Shown: positions 44,328-55,897 of the stretch, piece by piece
Layout of the letters: the number at the start of each line of letters is the position of its first letter
Numbering within the stretch: the stretch's first letter is position 1
From: Marasmius tenuissimus
Lineage: Eukaryota; Basidiomycota; Agaricomycetes; Agaricales; Marasmiaceae
Direction of reading: 5' to 3'
Length of the DNA stretch: 64,000 nt
Assembly (NCBI GenBank): GCA_029532415.1
Contig: JAQOTA010000061.1
Location: 372,001 to 436,000, forward strand
Notes under the pieces: generated by a model
The model's database searches: none
The model's input: only the letters and a program-made list of their open reading frames with translations
Told to the model about the DNA's origin: nothing
Made by a program: the position numbers and the translations under genes

Positions 44328-47300
44328 TCAGTCCATTGAGATATCCTGATTGATTGCTTCACCCTCCACACTCGAAGTAAGAGTCGATCTCTCATCCCAA
44401 GCCGAGTAAAAAAAGTCCCTCGGGACTTTTGGTTCGCTTACATGGTGCCTACGAGTAAGATAAGATCAGTCATCTCAGCGCAGCAGAACGAAAAGTGGAC
44501 GTCACTCACGAGCTGCCCAAATGCGCCATCATTTCCTCTCTTGTCGACAACTCCCCGACATTCAGAGTGCAATGGGCACACGACCAACATCTCCTCTTAT
44601 CCTTCAGTCCCGACTGGCTGACCTCGTCGTTGCTAAGGATTCGGAACGCGGGATTGTCTCTGCCCTGGCCCGCATGGTCTCCAATCTCCTCACGGTCGGT
44701 CACAGTGTGGATCCCGGTTCCCTCGAAGGCGTGAATGATCTACAAACAGTCTCAGTCCAATCAGTTCATAGAGGTCGTTAATGTGAAGGTAAAACTTACA
44801 CATTCCCTCCACGTCCCCACAAAACCCGACTTGCTATCATTCCCCTCCAGTCCACCATTCTCGTCGCTCTCGGGCTTAGGTTCACATCTCAAACACCGAT
44901 ACAAAGACCCCCTGTCGTCCATCTCACTGGACCCCACCGGCTCAACATCGCCCGTCACAGTCAACACCTCCACACCCAAGGTCTCCACCAAAAGCCCAGC
45001 AGCCGTCCTTGAATGGAAAATCTCCATCCTCTCGTAATACCCCCTCCCCCTCCCTGCCAAAACCCCCGGCCTCCCCACCATCCCCTCCAACTTCAGATAA
45101 CACACCCCCATCAAATGCCTAACCAACGCCATAGCCGACGTGCACACCCTTCGACAGAGAAAACACCGAGCTTGGATCGTCGCCGGATCGAGGGGAAGAA
45201 GTCTGTCATTGGTGAAAGTCGGATCTCGATAAAGAGTCGTATCGTATTCATTTCCCCTCGACAAATCGGAAGGTACCCAAGGTGCCGTTGCGTTTCCTCT
45301 CCCGCTGCTCCAGGGAAAGTAATCTTGATCGACAATGGCTTTTATACCCTGAACTGCCTCTCGGATCTCACGAGCGAATTGCTGGTGTGTGGCTGCGTCC
45401 TCGACGGTTTCTGCGGTTACTTCGACGTCGTCGGGAAGTCCAATGATCTTCTTCATGGAGGGGAGACACCATACCAGCTCGTTCGAGGGAAGGTCTGGCC
45501 AGTCGCGGAGTAGGACGGAGCGTTTGTAACTGTGATAACGATGGGTGATGAGAGCGCAACGAGATGCGACGAATGGGCTCATGGAGGTAGAGGTAGAGGT
45601 AGTAGAATGGTTATTATTCAACAATCGCCGAACGCGGAAATCAAGTACAGATTCGGAGAGTTTCTTTCTGATCCTTATCCATCCTGTCATGAGGGTTGAG
45701 AACGTCAGGCCGGACTCAGACGGTAGAACTGGACTTACCTTGCTCAGTCAATGGTGTATCCTTTGAAACGCCTGGTTCCGACTTGATCGAATCAATGTCC
45801 TCGTCCACGTATCCCATCTCCTTAAGACGGCTCTTAATGCTGCAATTGTTCAGATCCGGGTAAGTATCTGATCAACCTTAGAAAATACCACACGTACGCA
45901 GTAAACCGCTCCTCTTTTACCTGTACAGCATCATCCACCTGCCTCCAATAGTCGTTAGCCATCCATGTAGAACAGACATCGACGTGCTATATAGACACAA
46001 TACAATGAGAAGACTCAAGGGCAAGAGGAGCCAACACCAGAACAATGGTCGCTAGATTCTGACCGCTCACGAACACCCTGATTGCTCATGAGCGGTCATG
46101 AGCAGTGTGAGCCTCGGGGCTGCTCACAAGTGAATATGGGACACCTCTTTTCTTGTGTGCCCTCGTGAGCACTGCGAGGCTCACAGTGCTCATAAACAAA
46201 CTGGCATTCTTGAGATCACATGAACTTACCTGTTCTCGTGTCCGCACATGAGCATATCATGAAACGAAGAAAAAAAAAGCGCGGGAATATTCATTCAGTT
46301 GCACACGTTACTTGGTACATAACCTAAAATTAGTTCAAGAGGGACTACCTAAATGTGTACGCTCTAACGACTGCTGAACATACTCAACATACTAAATCCT
46401 AGGGACGATCACCTTGTTTTAGAGTTAGCTACGACGACTTCAGTTGGTATTGAATTGGTCGCCGACATTGTCCTGCTAAAGGGTGAATCGTTACTTTTGT
46501 GAGCAAGTCGTCAAAAAAGGAAGAGGTGCTAAAACATACCTCAAACATAGTAGCAGTACATATTTCTGGGGTCTAACGCAAGTGGTGAGTACCGTTGATA
46601 GCGAGCACGAGGGCCTGAGGAGGGGATGGGGATGGGGATGGGGAATATACCTGGAGAACGGCCAGGTACTTATACGTTTTGAGGGTGGTCTGTGCGCCGG
46701 CTTTCTCTTGCCCATAAATAGCAATCTCAGCTCGCCAGCTTCATCATGACGTCGATGCTCACCGATGGCGCACGGACCTTGGTCACGTTCTCGCAAGGTG
46801 CACGTCCAACGTTGACAGTATGACTACAATTGATTCCAGCCAGAACACGTCAGCTAAACAAGTCAGTTCAAAGATAATAAACGGTCTGCATACCTTTTCC
46901 TTCACTAACATCGAATTTTGTCTCTATAACCCCTTCGTAGAGTCGCCTATCCTTCCCTGTTGTGAGAGATTCTGGTAGAGCTGTCAACTTGTTATACAGT
47001 GTTATCCGACCGGGAAGAAAGCAGTAGAGGGTTTGTCTTGGGTATGTTCGGAGCACTCTGTGTGTATCCTAGAGTTGGTAGCCCATCAGCGCTCGACATT
47101 TGCAAACAAAGAGAGGCTTTAATAATATACTAGCAGTACCGCCTTGAAGGCTCCAACCTTAGCCGTGACCCAAACTAACGAAGCTCAATTGTCTGATTTC
47201 CTATGGTTTATTGAGCTTGGTTTCTCTTCAAAGTCAAGATAGAGGGATAACTCACGGGCAATAAGAATGGCGAGATTTGATTTATGGTGATTGGCAGCAA

Positions 47301-48811
47301 CAGTGACTGAGTGATGGTGGTTGCGGTTCAAAAGTGCGAGGTGGCTGTGTCGCCCGCGTGCCCATTATATCGCTCACACAATGTCCATTTCGTCTAACGC
47401 CCAGAAGCAATTTGAGTGCCAGCCGTTGACTGAGGACTCATGAGGCTTTGACCAGACTGGCATATGCTGTACGGCGGCGTCATTTGTATAGATAGCTAGA
47501 TAGTTTGTTACCCCACATTCTTTCTTAGTTCATGATTATTTATGCACGTCTACGACCCTCACAGCAGTTCCTGAGTGGTCATGAGGTGGCTGTGAGCCTC
47601 AGAGGCACTCATGAGCGCTTATAAACACAGCTGAGCCTCGCGGCCGCCCACAAGCACTCATGCACAGCCCACCTGCTCATATACCCTCATGAACGCTATG
47701 ATCGCTCACGAATGATCAGAATCTACGTACACAATTTCTGGTGAAGAACTTACGGCGGTGAGTCTCTCCAAATACTTCGTTCTCTCCTCGATGTATATTT
47801 CCAGTTCTTTTTCGTCCTGGCACGCCTTCATCTTCTCCAGCACATGTTCTATCTCCGAGCAATTGTAGTAGCGGGTGTGGCTTGCTTTCCTCCCGCCTGC
47901 GTGATGTTGAAAGAGTATTAGAAACGACGTGGCCAGGGCCCGGAGAAAACGTTCGCTCGTACCATCTATAGCTATAACAAGGTCCAAGACCTTCTTGTCT
48001 CCATCCGGATAATTGTTCTTGAAATTGCGTTTGCTGATTCCGCTGAAAGTGAGTCGGGAGGTCAGATATCAACCGGCTCGAGAAGTTCAACAGACGTACT
48101 TTTGCCTGACACACGAAAGGCAGATCCTCTTCATCAACATAAACTCGATTTTGGGGATATTCCTGCTACCGCATAGCTTGAACGACCGCAGTTGAGATCC
48201 GTCGGTCATTTCGGAAGGACGAGAAGCTTCGTACCTGACAATGCGTGCCACCAAATAGCAGCCTAACCCACTCTATCTCGCCCATCTCCTCCCAAGGCTC
48301 GGGGGCTTTGCATGACTTGCGAACGCGAGTCCATATGAAGGTCGTCTCGGGGGATAAGAGCGTCGAGCGAAAGGCACGGTTGACACATGCGAGTGATAAG
48401 AGTGATTTCGGGGGTAGGTAACTGAAAATCGTGTATAGAAGGTCGAGAGGGATTGTAAGAAGCAGTTTATGGAGCTTGGACCGTTTTCTTGGGGGTTCTG
48501 TACGGAACGAGACCAGTCTGTGAGCTCTACCCTGTCAAACACAGCGACAGAGAGTACCAACCGATATCGTTCCCAATCCTAAACGACTCTTCGTCTCTGA
48601 TTCTCTTCAAGTTTTTTCTCTTGGTCGTGGTGGTGGGCAACGGCAGCGAAGGATCTACTGGTGCTGACCCCAACTCGTCGTTCTTATTGTTGTTCTCATC
48701 ACCGTCCGGCCCCAGTATAGAATACGAAGCTTCCTTGAGGTTCTTGAGAGGCCGACTTTTTAATCTAGAGGATTGTCGCCGGGTGTCTGTATTATCTTCG
48801 CTCGAACTCAT
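44328..48811 (-). CDS. F-box/zinc-site protein E (intact, 745 aa)
   Basis: Ten exons stay in frame (48811-48562, 48497-48235, 48176-48100, 48042-47963, 47896-47754, 45986-45898, 45839-45739, 45683-44800, 44739-44510, 44448-44328). Every splice position matches gene D. The N-terminus is basic (TRRQSSRLKSRP), the F-box follows at about 97-140, then C170-x2-C173-x16-C190-x2-C193, a helical exon (VLEKMKACQDEKELEIY), a C2HC finger (CFLC-x12-H-x4-C), YRCLRC and CWSCAHC. Intron 5 is 1767 nt instead of about 55 because a transposable element sits in it; all exon borders survive, so splicing may still occur. The protein ends FFYSAWDER plus a short acidic tail. A Skp1-binding role is inferred from the family. 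Confidence 0.88.
46055..47723. mobile_element. 1.67-kb DNA element inside an intron of gene E
   Basis: The ends are inverted (GATTCTGACC on the left, GATCAGAATC on the right) with TA on both sides. About 150 bp inside each end are many copies of CTCATGAGC, GCTCACGA and GTGAGCCTC, the look of subterminal transposase-binding repeats. The middle has a GGGGAT microsatellite (about 46623) and no recognised transposase, so it is non-autonomous. Removing it leaves an ordinary intron of just under 100 nt. Confidence 0.7.
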
Positions 48812-48988
48812 TGCGCAACTAGTATGAGGTTGTTATTGATAGGTCTGGTGGGGAGTGCGGAGGGAGGGAAAGGGCAGTTTAAATCGTGGGGGCAACGTGT
48901 TGATTTGACTCATAGAGGGCCCTGAATGATTCCTATTGAGTGTGCAACGGGCTCGAGGCTGTACAACGTATTGAAGTTGGGCGGGCTC

Positions 48989-49418
48989 CAAGGGGCGTGC
49001 ACCAGCCTTAGCGCCTGGTTACAACCCCCCCCCTAGGGGTCGTGAGATAATTACGAATGCCGGTGCCAGCCGTCAGCGCCCACGTCGGCATCGGTAGATT
49101 ATATGAGATTCATCAATCGAGTACGCTCTACCTTGAATTCCTCCCCTCCTACCCGTACATATCGCTATCAGAGCTAGAGCCTACATTTTTGCGATACCTC
49201 TTCGCCATTGGATTGTCTTGTGTCACTGTTCTCGACCTTTCCCGCTTCAACCAGTCTGCTCGGTTCTCTTCAAACCCCGGGGTGGCTGAGGTCAAAGAGC
49301 GTGTCGATGAAGATGCCGAGCTGCCGCCATCAGCGCAGCTTATTAATCATTACTATTGTCCCACGACCCCTAGGGGGGGGGGTTGTAACCAGGCGCTAAG
49401 GCTGGTGCACGCCCCTTG
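48989..49418. mobile_element. hAT-type MITE with 8-bp target duplication
   Basis: A 430-bp element with nearly perfect inverted ends of about 60 bp, beginning CAAGGGGCGTGCACCAGCC and including a C9 run. GCGGGCTC flanks it on both sides (48981-48988 and 49419-49426). An 8-bp duplication and CAAGGGG-like ends are those of the hAT superfamily. The duplicated upstream region of the neighbouring gene (near 52355) lacks the insertion and shows the empty site. Confidence 0.92.
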
Positions 49419-49426
49419 GCGGGCTC

Positions 49427-50233
49427 GTTGGCAAGTGACATATCCCGAGACGATTCGGTGATGGGCGCGACCGTGCATCTGACATCGGCACCGAGTGGAG
49501 CTCCCGACGGACCGAGTTAAGATTTACCGGCCCTCAAGTCCTTCATTTGGTTTCCCACACCTTGACCCTTGTTCTTGTACCTTGATCTACGTCACTGCTC
49601 AATGGACCTATTTCTCTCATTACCTTGGATGTCACTCAATCCCCGAAGTTATGGATACTTATGCATGTACGGTCACGTTTTGACGGAGATCGCCAGCAGC
49701 TCGCAAAAACGGCCTTGTTTCCACGTTTTGGGACAGAAGGTTGCAAATCGGAGGAGGATTGGACTTCCCACTGCGGAGAACTTTCAAGGCGAGCTCTTCT
49801 AACTATTTTCGCCAGATGGCCTAGATGCCTGTCCCGCTTTGACTTGCTGCGGACTTCGACGATGCACATCTGAAAGTGATCTTGTCCTCACCTCGTACAC
49901 GAGGCGCTGCGGAGAAGCGCAGTTGAATGAAAGTATGTACCCCAAAAGAAACTCGCTGTTCAGGTTATCGGACTGATGACGGTTTGGAAGAAGGTTCGAG
50001 TTACTACGGATTCTTTGACTTTGTTCACGAGACACGGCGGAGAAGCCTAGTAGTGGCCTTATAGCAAAGTAACTCTAATCCAATTCTCGACTATCTTTCG
50101 ATCTTCAGGTCCTCTTTCGACTCGCCATTGTCTCTGAGCGAGGAATTCTCCAGTAAAAGGTATGTGATGACCCAGCTCTCACTGGGGCTCTATATTCAGG
50201 ACCTCACACAGGCGACGTTTTTGATCAACCACA
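49427..50233. other. Duplicated upstream region of the F-box/LRR-like gene
   Basis: With 48940-48980 this is similar along its length to 52320-53173: CTACAACGTATTGAAG, GATTCGGTGATGGGCGCGACC, GACATCGGCACCGAGTG, CTCCCGACGGACCGAG and CTGCGGAGAAGC. It therefore carries the promoter of the gene at 50234. No separate gene was recognised. Confidence 0.6.
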
Positions 50234-51897
50234 ATGCACCCAGCTCTCCAGATATCTGAAATCCTTCGAACCATCTTTCGCTGGTGCGACAAGCGATCAA
50301 ATGTTTCAAACGCCGTGGTATGCAGATCCTGGCAGAATGATGGTCTGGATCTCGTTTGGGAGGAAATCAACGATATCCAGCACATTTTCAAATTTCTTGG
50401 ACCCGTTGCTGAGAACGGTTGGGGTGGTCCTCGGGTTAGTCACTTCCCCTCCTCGAGAATAACACGTGAATCAAAATTCTCTTTGTTTAGCGATTCTACC
50501 CTCCTTTGAATTACGAGCGATGGAACCTCTTCCGGGAACGCTACGCGTGGCGAGTTCGTAAATTGATCGATGGCGGTCGCGTGGATTCGTCTCATTACCC
50601 TCTGTTGGATACCATCGCTCGTCTTCAAGACCACAAACCAGTCTTTCCCAACCTCAAGTGGCTGGTTTGGCGCTCTGCTATTGGTAGGGACGATGGCTAT
50701 GGACACCAAAGTCTCATACTCATGCATCCGAACGTGGAGAAATTCGAACTTTCTATCACCCAGACGGATGTACCGTCGGAAGTTTCGAGACAGTACATAC
50801 ATGCTGTGTCAGAACGGATGCCTCGATTGAAGAACTTCCACATGACAATGCCAAAATCTGCTTTTGATGGAGTTGCAGCATCGTTGGCCAGTTTGCTGAA
50901 AAACCTTCCAGAGCTGGAGTTCGTTTCCCTTCCCGCACTATCCGACCCTTCTCACCTGTTGTTGGCTCTGGCCTCTCGTCCCCGATGCATGAAGTATCTA
51001 GACTTGACTCGAGACTACAAGGATCTCGGCGCCATGCAGATGACTTCCCTCACACGGCCCAGCGTTCTTCGCGATCTCCAACACCTTTCCATCGCCGTCT
51101 CGTACCAGACCTTTTCCCACTTCATCCGCGAATGTTGCGATTCCCTCCCCCGTCTCACAAAACTCTCTGTATCGTCAACGTCCCTACACCCAGAAGCTCC
51201 TTCTGCACTGAAGGATTTGCTCGAGTCTGTAGCCGGACAACTACCCTTGATCAAGCATCTTGAGCTTGGTTTCAGCCGCGAATTCCCTCCCGATTTGGCT
51301 CCATCGGTGACAATGGCCAACATCGTTCACTTCCTACATATCGAGCCGATCTTAGCATGCACTGGTATCACCCACTTTCATATCGTTCATCCCTACCCTC
51401 TTGCTATTGAGCACAGCGAATTGGAGAGGATAGCACTCGCTTGGCCCACTTTGCGATCACTCGCCTTATCCGATGATCCAAAATATCCCGATGTGCTTCT
51501 GAACGATCCAGGATGGCCTATTCTAGATTTGGGCGCTCTTCTTCCCTTCACTCGCCACTGTATTTACATCGAAGAGCTTCATCTGTGCGTAAAACCGGTA
51601 TTTGCCGGGGACGACCAAGATGTACAGCCTCTCAGATCGCTCACTCGATTATCACCCGGCGGCCAGCGGTGCGAAGGCGGATACAAAGAGATCCTCGATG
51701 TGGCCATATTCCTCAGCCAGCTGCTCCCTCCAAGGTGCAAAGTCGAGTTTGAATCGCAGTGGCTATCGGCGGAGTTGAGGAAGAAGTGGGATGAAAGTTG
51801 GAGTGAGGTGATGAAAGGACGTCTGTACATCGAGGAGCTCAACAGGAGGAAAGGGGAGTTCAAATGCTGGAGGCAGCTATCCAAGGTGGAGGGTTAG
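50234..51897 (+). CDS. F-box/LRR-like protein, copy 1 (535 aa)
   Basis: Two exons (50234-50434 and 50491-51897) join in phase. The N-terminus ALQISEILRTIFRWCDKRS with VVCRSWQNDGLDLVWEEIND is the F-box of a large mushroom family in which the rest forms degenerate leucine-rich repeats (HPNVEKFELSIT, LPELEFVSLPAL, LRDLQHLSIAV, LPRLTKLSVSST). No zinc-site cysteines are present, so it is not part of the F-box/zinc family. Role in SCF-type substrate recognition is inferred from the F-box. Its partner 2.9 kb downstream is about two-thirds alike over most of the length. Confidence 0.88.
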
Positions 51898-51989
51898 AGA
51901 ATGCGATCACTGACTGAGCTCTTCGGGAGCATGAGTTATCGCAATGCCAGAATGTACACTGTAGTAGATCGATATGTCCGCTGTGTCCA

Positions 51990-52295
51990 ATCTCACCAAA
52001 TATGTACTTCCTTCTCTCCTCGATGTCTTTCTCTAGTTCCGTTTCATCCTTGCACGCTATCATCTTTTTTTTCAGTACGCGTTCTATTTCTGAGGAATTG
52101 TTATAATAGGTATCGCTCGCTTTTTTTCCCGCCTAGTTGGTGCTGGAAAGGTACACATAAGGGAAAACGGGGTCAGGGAAGAGGAACGCTCGCTCCTATC
52201 GTCTGTGGCCCTAGCAGGGTTCAAGGCTCCCTTGGCTTCATCCAGGCGATTGTTCTTCAATTGCGTTTGCCGGCAGTATGGCTTTGGGAGACTAG
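51990..52295 (-). pseudogene. F-box/zinc family exon fragment
   Basis: Minus-strand remains of two adjacent exons, close to gene E: a QLKNNRLDEAKG piece (about 52290-52215) and, after an intron-like gap, YYNNSSEIERVLKKKMIACKD with IEERRKYI (about 52110-51995). An A run causes a shift and no other exons are present. Confidence 0.65.
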
Positions 52296-52319
52296 ATCTC
52301 TATTGACCGTGTAACTCAT

Positions 52320-53173
52320 CGCTACGAGCTCGAGACTCTACAACGTATTGAAGCTAGGCCGGCCCGTTGACAAGTAACAGATCCCGAAACATTTGCGATT
52401 CGGTGATGGGCGCGACCAACATTCGACATCGGCACCGAGTGAGGCTCCCGACGGACCGAGCCAAGCTTTACCGGCCCTCAAGTTCTTTATATTTGGTTTT
52501 CCACACCTTGTTTCTTGTTCTTGTAGGTTCAAGTGTCGCGGCCAAGTGAACCTAGTCCTTTTGGATTTTATCCCAGGCCAAAGCCCCTTCTGTGCCAGTT
52601 TACCCCGAAGTTCTAGATACACCTGCATCAAATTTGACCGGTATTGCATTAAGCTCGCGGAAATGGCTTTCATCGTATGCGTTCTGGGCCAGAGGGCTAC
52701 AAATCGGAGGAAGAATGGGCTTCCCACTTCTCCACGAAACTGCGGAGAACCTTTCAAGGTGAAAGTTTTCGAGAATATCTGAAATTGGATCGCATGCTCA
52801 GACTTACTGCGGACTTCGACGGCTCACATCTCAGAGTGATTGTCCTCACTTCGAACATGAGGCGCTGCGGAGAAGCTTAGCTGAATGAACTAACAGCGTT
52901 CGGATTATCGTCCTGGTGGCGGCCTGGAGTATTAAGGTTCGAGCTCCATTATTGCTACGGATTGACTTCGTGTACGAAGTACTGCGGAGAAGCATGGTAG
53001 TTATCAAGTTAAAAAGGCGCCTGTCATCCGATTCTCGACGATCTTTCACCCTTGCAGGTCTTCTTTCATTTTCGTCTCTGAACGAGAATTCCTCCAGTTA
53101 AACGTATGTGATAGCCCGGTTCTCATACTGGAGCTTTACATTGATAACCTCAGGCGGCGTTCAATTAGCCAAC
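52320..53173. other. Duplicated upstream region, copy 2
   Basis: Partner of 48940-50233 without the hAT-type insertion; it carries the promoter of the gene at 53174. No separate gene was recognised. Confidence 0.6.
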
Positions 53174-54848
53174 ATGCACCAAGCACTCCAGATATCTGAA
53201 ATCCTTCGAACCATCTTTCGCTGGTGCGATAAGCCATCGAACGTCTCGGACGCCGTTGTATGCAAACCCTGGCAGAATGACGCTTTAGATCTTGTTTGGG
53301 AGGAAATTCCCGATATTCGGCATATCTTTGAGTTTCTTGGACTATTTTCCACAGAAGTACGTCAATTTGCTCTTCAGTACTGGTTTACTCACCAACGAGT
53401 ACTCGTTCGCTCAGCAATTAGACCGTCCCGTGACCCATGAACACTGGGGCCTCTTCCGGAAGCGTTACGCGTGGAGAGTTCACAAGATCGTCTGTTACAA
53501 TGCAGACTGGGGTCAAACTCCTCTCTTAGACACTTTCGCTCGTCTTCAGCATTTTACGCCCGCCTTTCCCAACCTCAAACAGCTTATTTGGACCGTTCGA
53601 CTCGACAGTGGGGATGAATATTCACACCGAAGTGTCGTTCTTATGCATCCAAATGTGGAACAGTTCGATCTTTCCATTACCCATAGCGATGTAGCTTCGG
53701 AGACCCTGAAGCAGTATATGCGTGCTGTCTCGCAATACCTGCCTGGTTTGAAGAGGCTTTCCGTCACAGCACCGTCGGGCATGGATGAAGGACTCACAGA
53801 ATCGCTGGCGACTTTGGTGGCAGACATGCCGGCCCTTGAGTCGATATCGCTTCCCGGTATATTCGATCCCTCCAGCCTGTTGAAGGCTCTTTCCTCTCAT
53901 TCTCCCTCCTTGAAAACTCTCCAGTTCATGCGATACCACGAGAATAGTGGCGTTGTGCAGATGAGCCTCCTCACGCCCCCGAGTGTTCTCCGTGACCTTC
54001 AACGACTCTCCATTGCCGTTCCATACCAGACCTTAGCTCACTTTATCCGTGGAAGCTACGAATCCATCCCCGGTCTCACGAGTCTCTCTGTCTCAGCAAC
54101 ATCCCCACGGGCAGAAAATCCATCTGCGGTGAAGGATCTTCTCGAAGTCGTCGGCAAGGAGCTACCCACGGTGAAGGAAGTCGAACTTACATTCAATTCC
54201 GAGTTCTTCTCCAACTCCGACACCCAGCCCGAAAACCTAACGATGGCAGACGTTGTACACTTCGCCCACATCGAGCCTATCATAGCGTGCGCTGGCGTCA
54301 CCCGCTTTCGAATCACTCATCCTTATCCTCTTGCCATTCATGAAATTGATTTGGAGAGAATCGCATCAGCTTGGCCCAACTTACAATCTTTGGTCCTGTC
54401 TGAGGATCCTGTATACTCGGAGGCGCTCCAGGACAATCCAGAATGGCCTCACCTTGATCTGAGAGTTCTTCTTCCCTTCAGTCGTCATTGTACATCTCTC
54501 GAAGAGCTTCGTCTCTCCGTCAGACCAGCATATGTCGGAGACGAGCAGGACATATTACCATTCCAGCACCTCACTCATTTTTCTCCGGGCGGTCAGTGGT
54601 GCAAAGGTGGGGATGAAGAGATCCTCGATGTGGCGATATTCTTGAGTCAGCTACTTCCGCCACGCTGTCAAGTCGAGTTTAAGTCACGCTGGCTTTCGGA
54701 GGAGTCGAGGAATAAGTGGGATCAAAGTTGGAACGAGGTGAAGAAGAATCGTAGGTGCGTCGAGGAGCTTGGCAGGAGGCAAGGGGATTCTAAACGCTGG
54801 AGGCAGTTACCGAAGGTGGAGGACAAAAAAGACACAATCACTAACTGA
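53174..54848 (+). CDS. F-box/LRR-like protein, copy 2 (543 aa)
   Basis: Two exons (53174-53356 and 53400-54848) with a 43-nt intron. The F-box start ALQISEILRTIFRWCDKPS is almost the same as in copy 1, and the leucine-rich blocks (HPNVEQFDLSIT, MPALESISLPGIF, LRDLQRLSIAVPYQT, IPGLTSLSVSAT) and the ending (LLPPRCQVEFKSRWLSEES) align throughout. The exon 1/exon 2 border has shifted between the copies, with a different linker. Both copies are open, so both may be active. It ends 162 bp from the convergent BTB gene. Confidence 0.88.
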
Positions 54849-55367
54849 TTTCTTCGAGAGTATGAAATAGCACGATGGTCAGAATGTACAATGTGTAGTA
54901 TGTATATACAATTAGTGTCCAACGACTCGTCCTGAATGCCATGTAATTCTGTCTTCATCCAATCTTCAAATCAACCTGTTGAAGACTCGAGCGTCAATGC
55001 TACTAAACGTCAAGAATACCGAGAAGATCCTACCTGACAGACCGCGGACTCAATCTCATCTTTGACTATCCCGTTCAAGGCCTTCAGCAATGACGGACAC
55101 ATACGATGCCCACAAGCACTACATGCATCAAAATCCACTTCGTCCAAAAGTGCACCAGGTATCGGCAACGAGCACGCGTACGGAACGTCCTTATGGTGTT
55201 CGCGTCGAAGATAATGGAATATATTTTTCAGGTCAATCTTGTCGATTGTAGCGGTGGGTCGTGTACGAGGTGATTGAGCGAGAACCACTTGACAACTGTA
55301 GCGCAGGAGCAATGATGACGAGCTCCACTTCGGAGCCTTCCATCCCTTGAACATTGGGATACGGGTG

Positions 55368-55856
55368 TGTCACGAAGTGCTGAGTGTCTATCAGAGACGG
55401 CGAAGGCAGAGAGCGGTGGTAGCAAGCTAGGAGAGGAGCAGCGGGCTCAACTCAGGCAGAGATAAGGCAGGACTAGTCTGGTCCCAACGACAAGTTAGAT
55501 CTATTGTAGAGAAGGAAAGCGAAGGAGACTGTACTACTCACCTGGTCCCAACGACAAGAGGTCAAGATGAGGGACCAGGTGAAGACTAGCTAGCTTATAT
55601 ACCTATCCTACAGTCAGAGCTGGAGTCGGAGTGGCTACCTATGAGTCGTGTATGAGTAAGTATGAGTCAAGGATGAATAAGGAATGAGTTGGTATGAGAT
55701 AATGGGATGGCTGCGCGATGTGGGTTAAGGCTGCGTGATGGTGGGTTAAGAAAGGGAGTCGTGAGAAATAAGGATGTATAGTAAGTGACCGTGAGAAAAG
55801 GACATGTGATAATCATGTGAGTAACTGGTGGAGGGAAAAGTGGCGTCTTCATGACA
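55368..55856 (-). repeat. Gypsy 3' LTR
   Basis: 489 bp, ends TG..CA. Compared with the 5' LTR it has TG or CA at three places where the 5' LTR has CG, and CTAG against CTGG at a fourth. Confidence 0.95.
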
Positions 55857-55897
55857 TTACCCCCCTTCTACGCTTCATCGTCCTCGATGACTACACC

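Noticed and set aside
46491..46796. Minus-strand frame with HPHPHPHP inside the intronic element
   Set aside because: The repeat comes from a GGGGAT microsatellite and the frame has no transposase motif.
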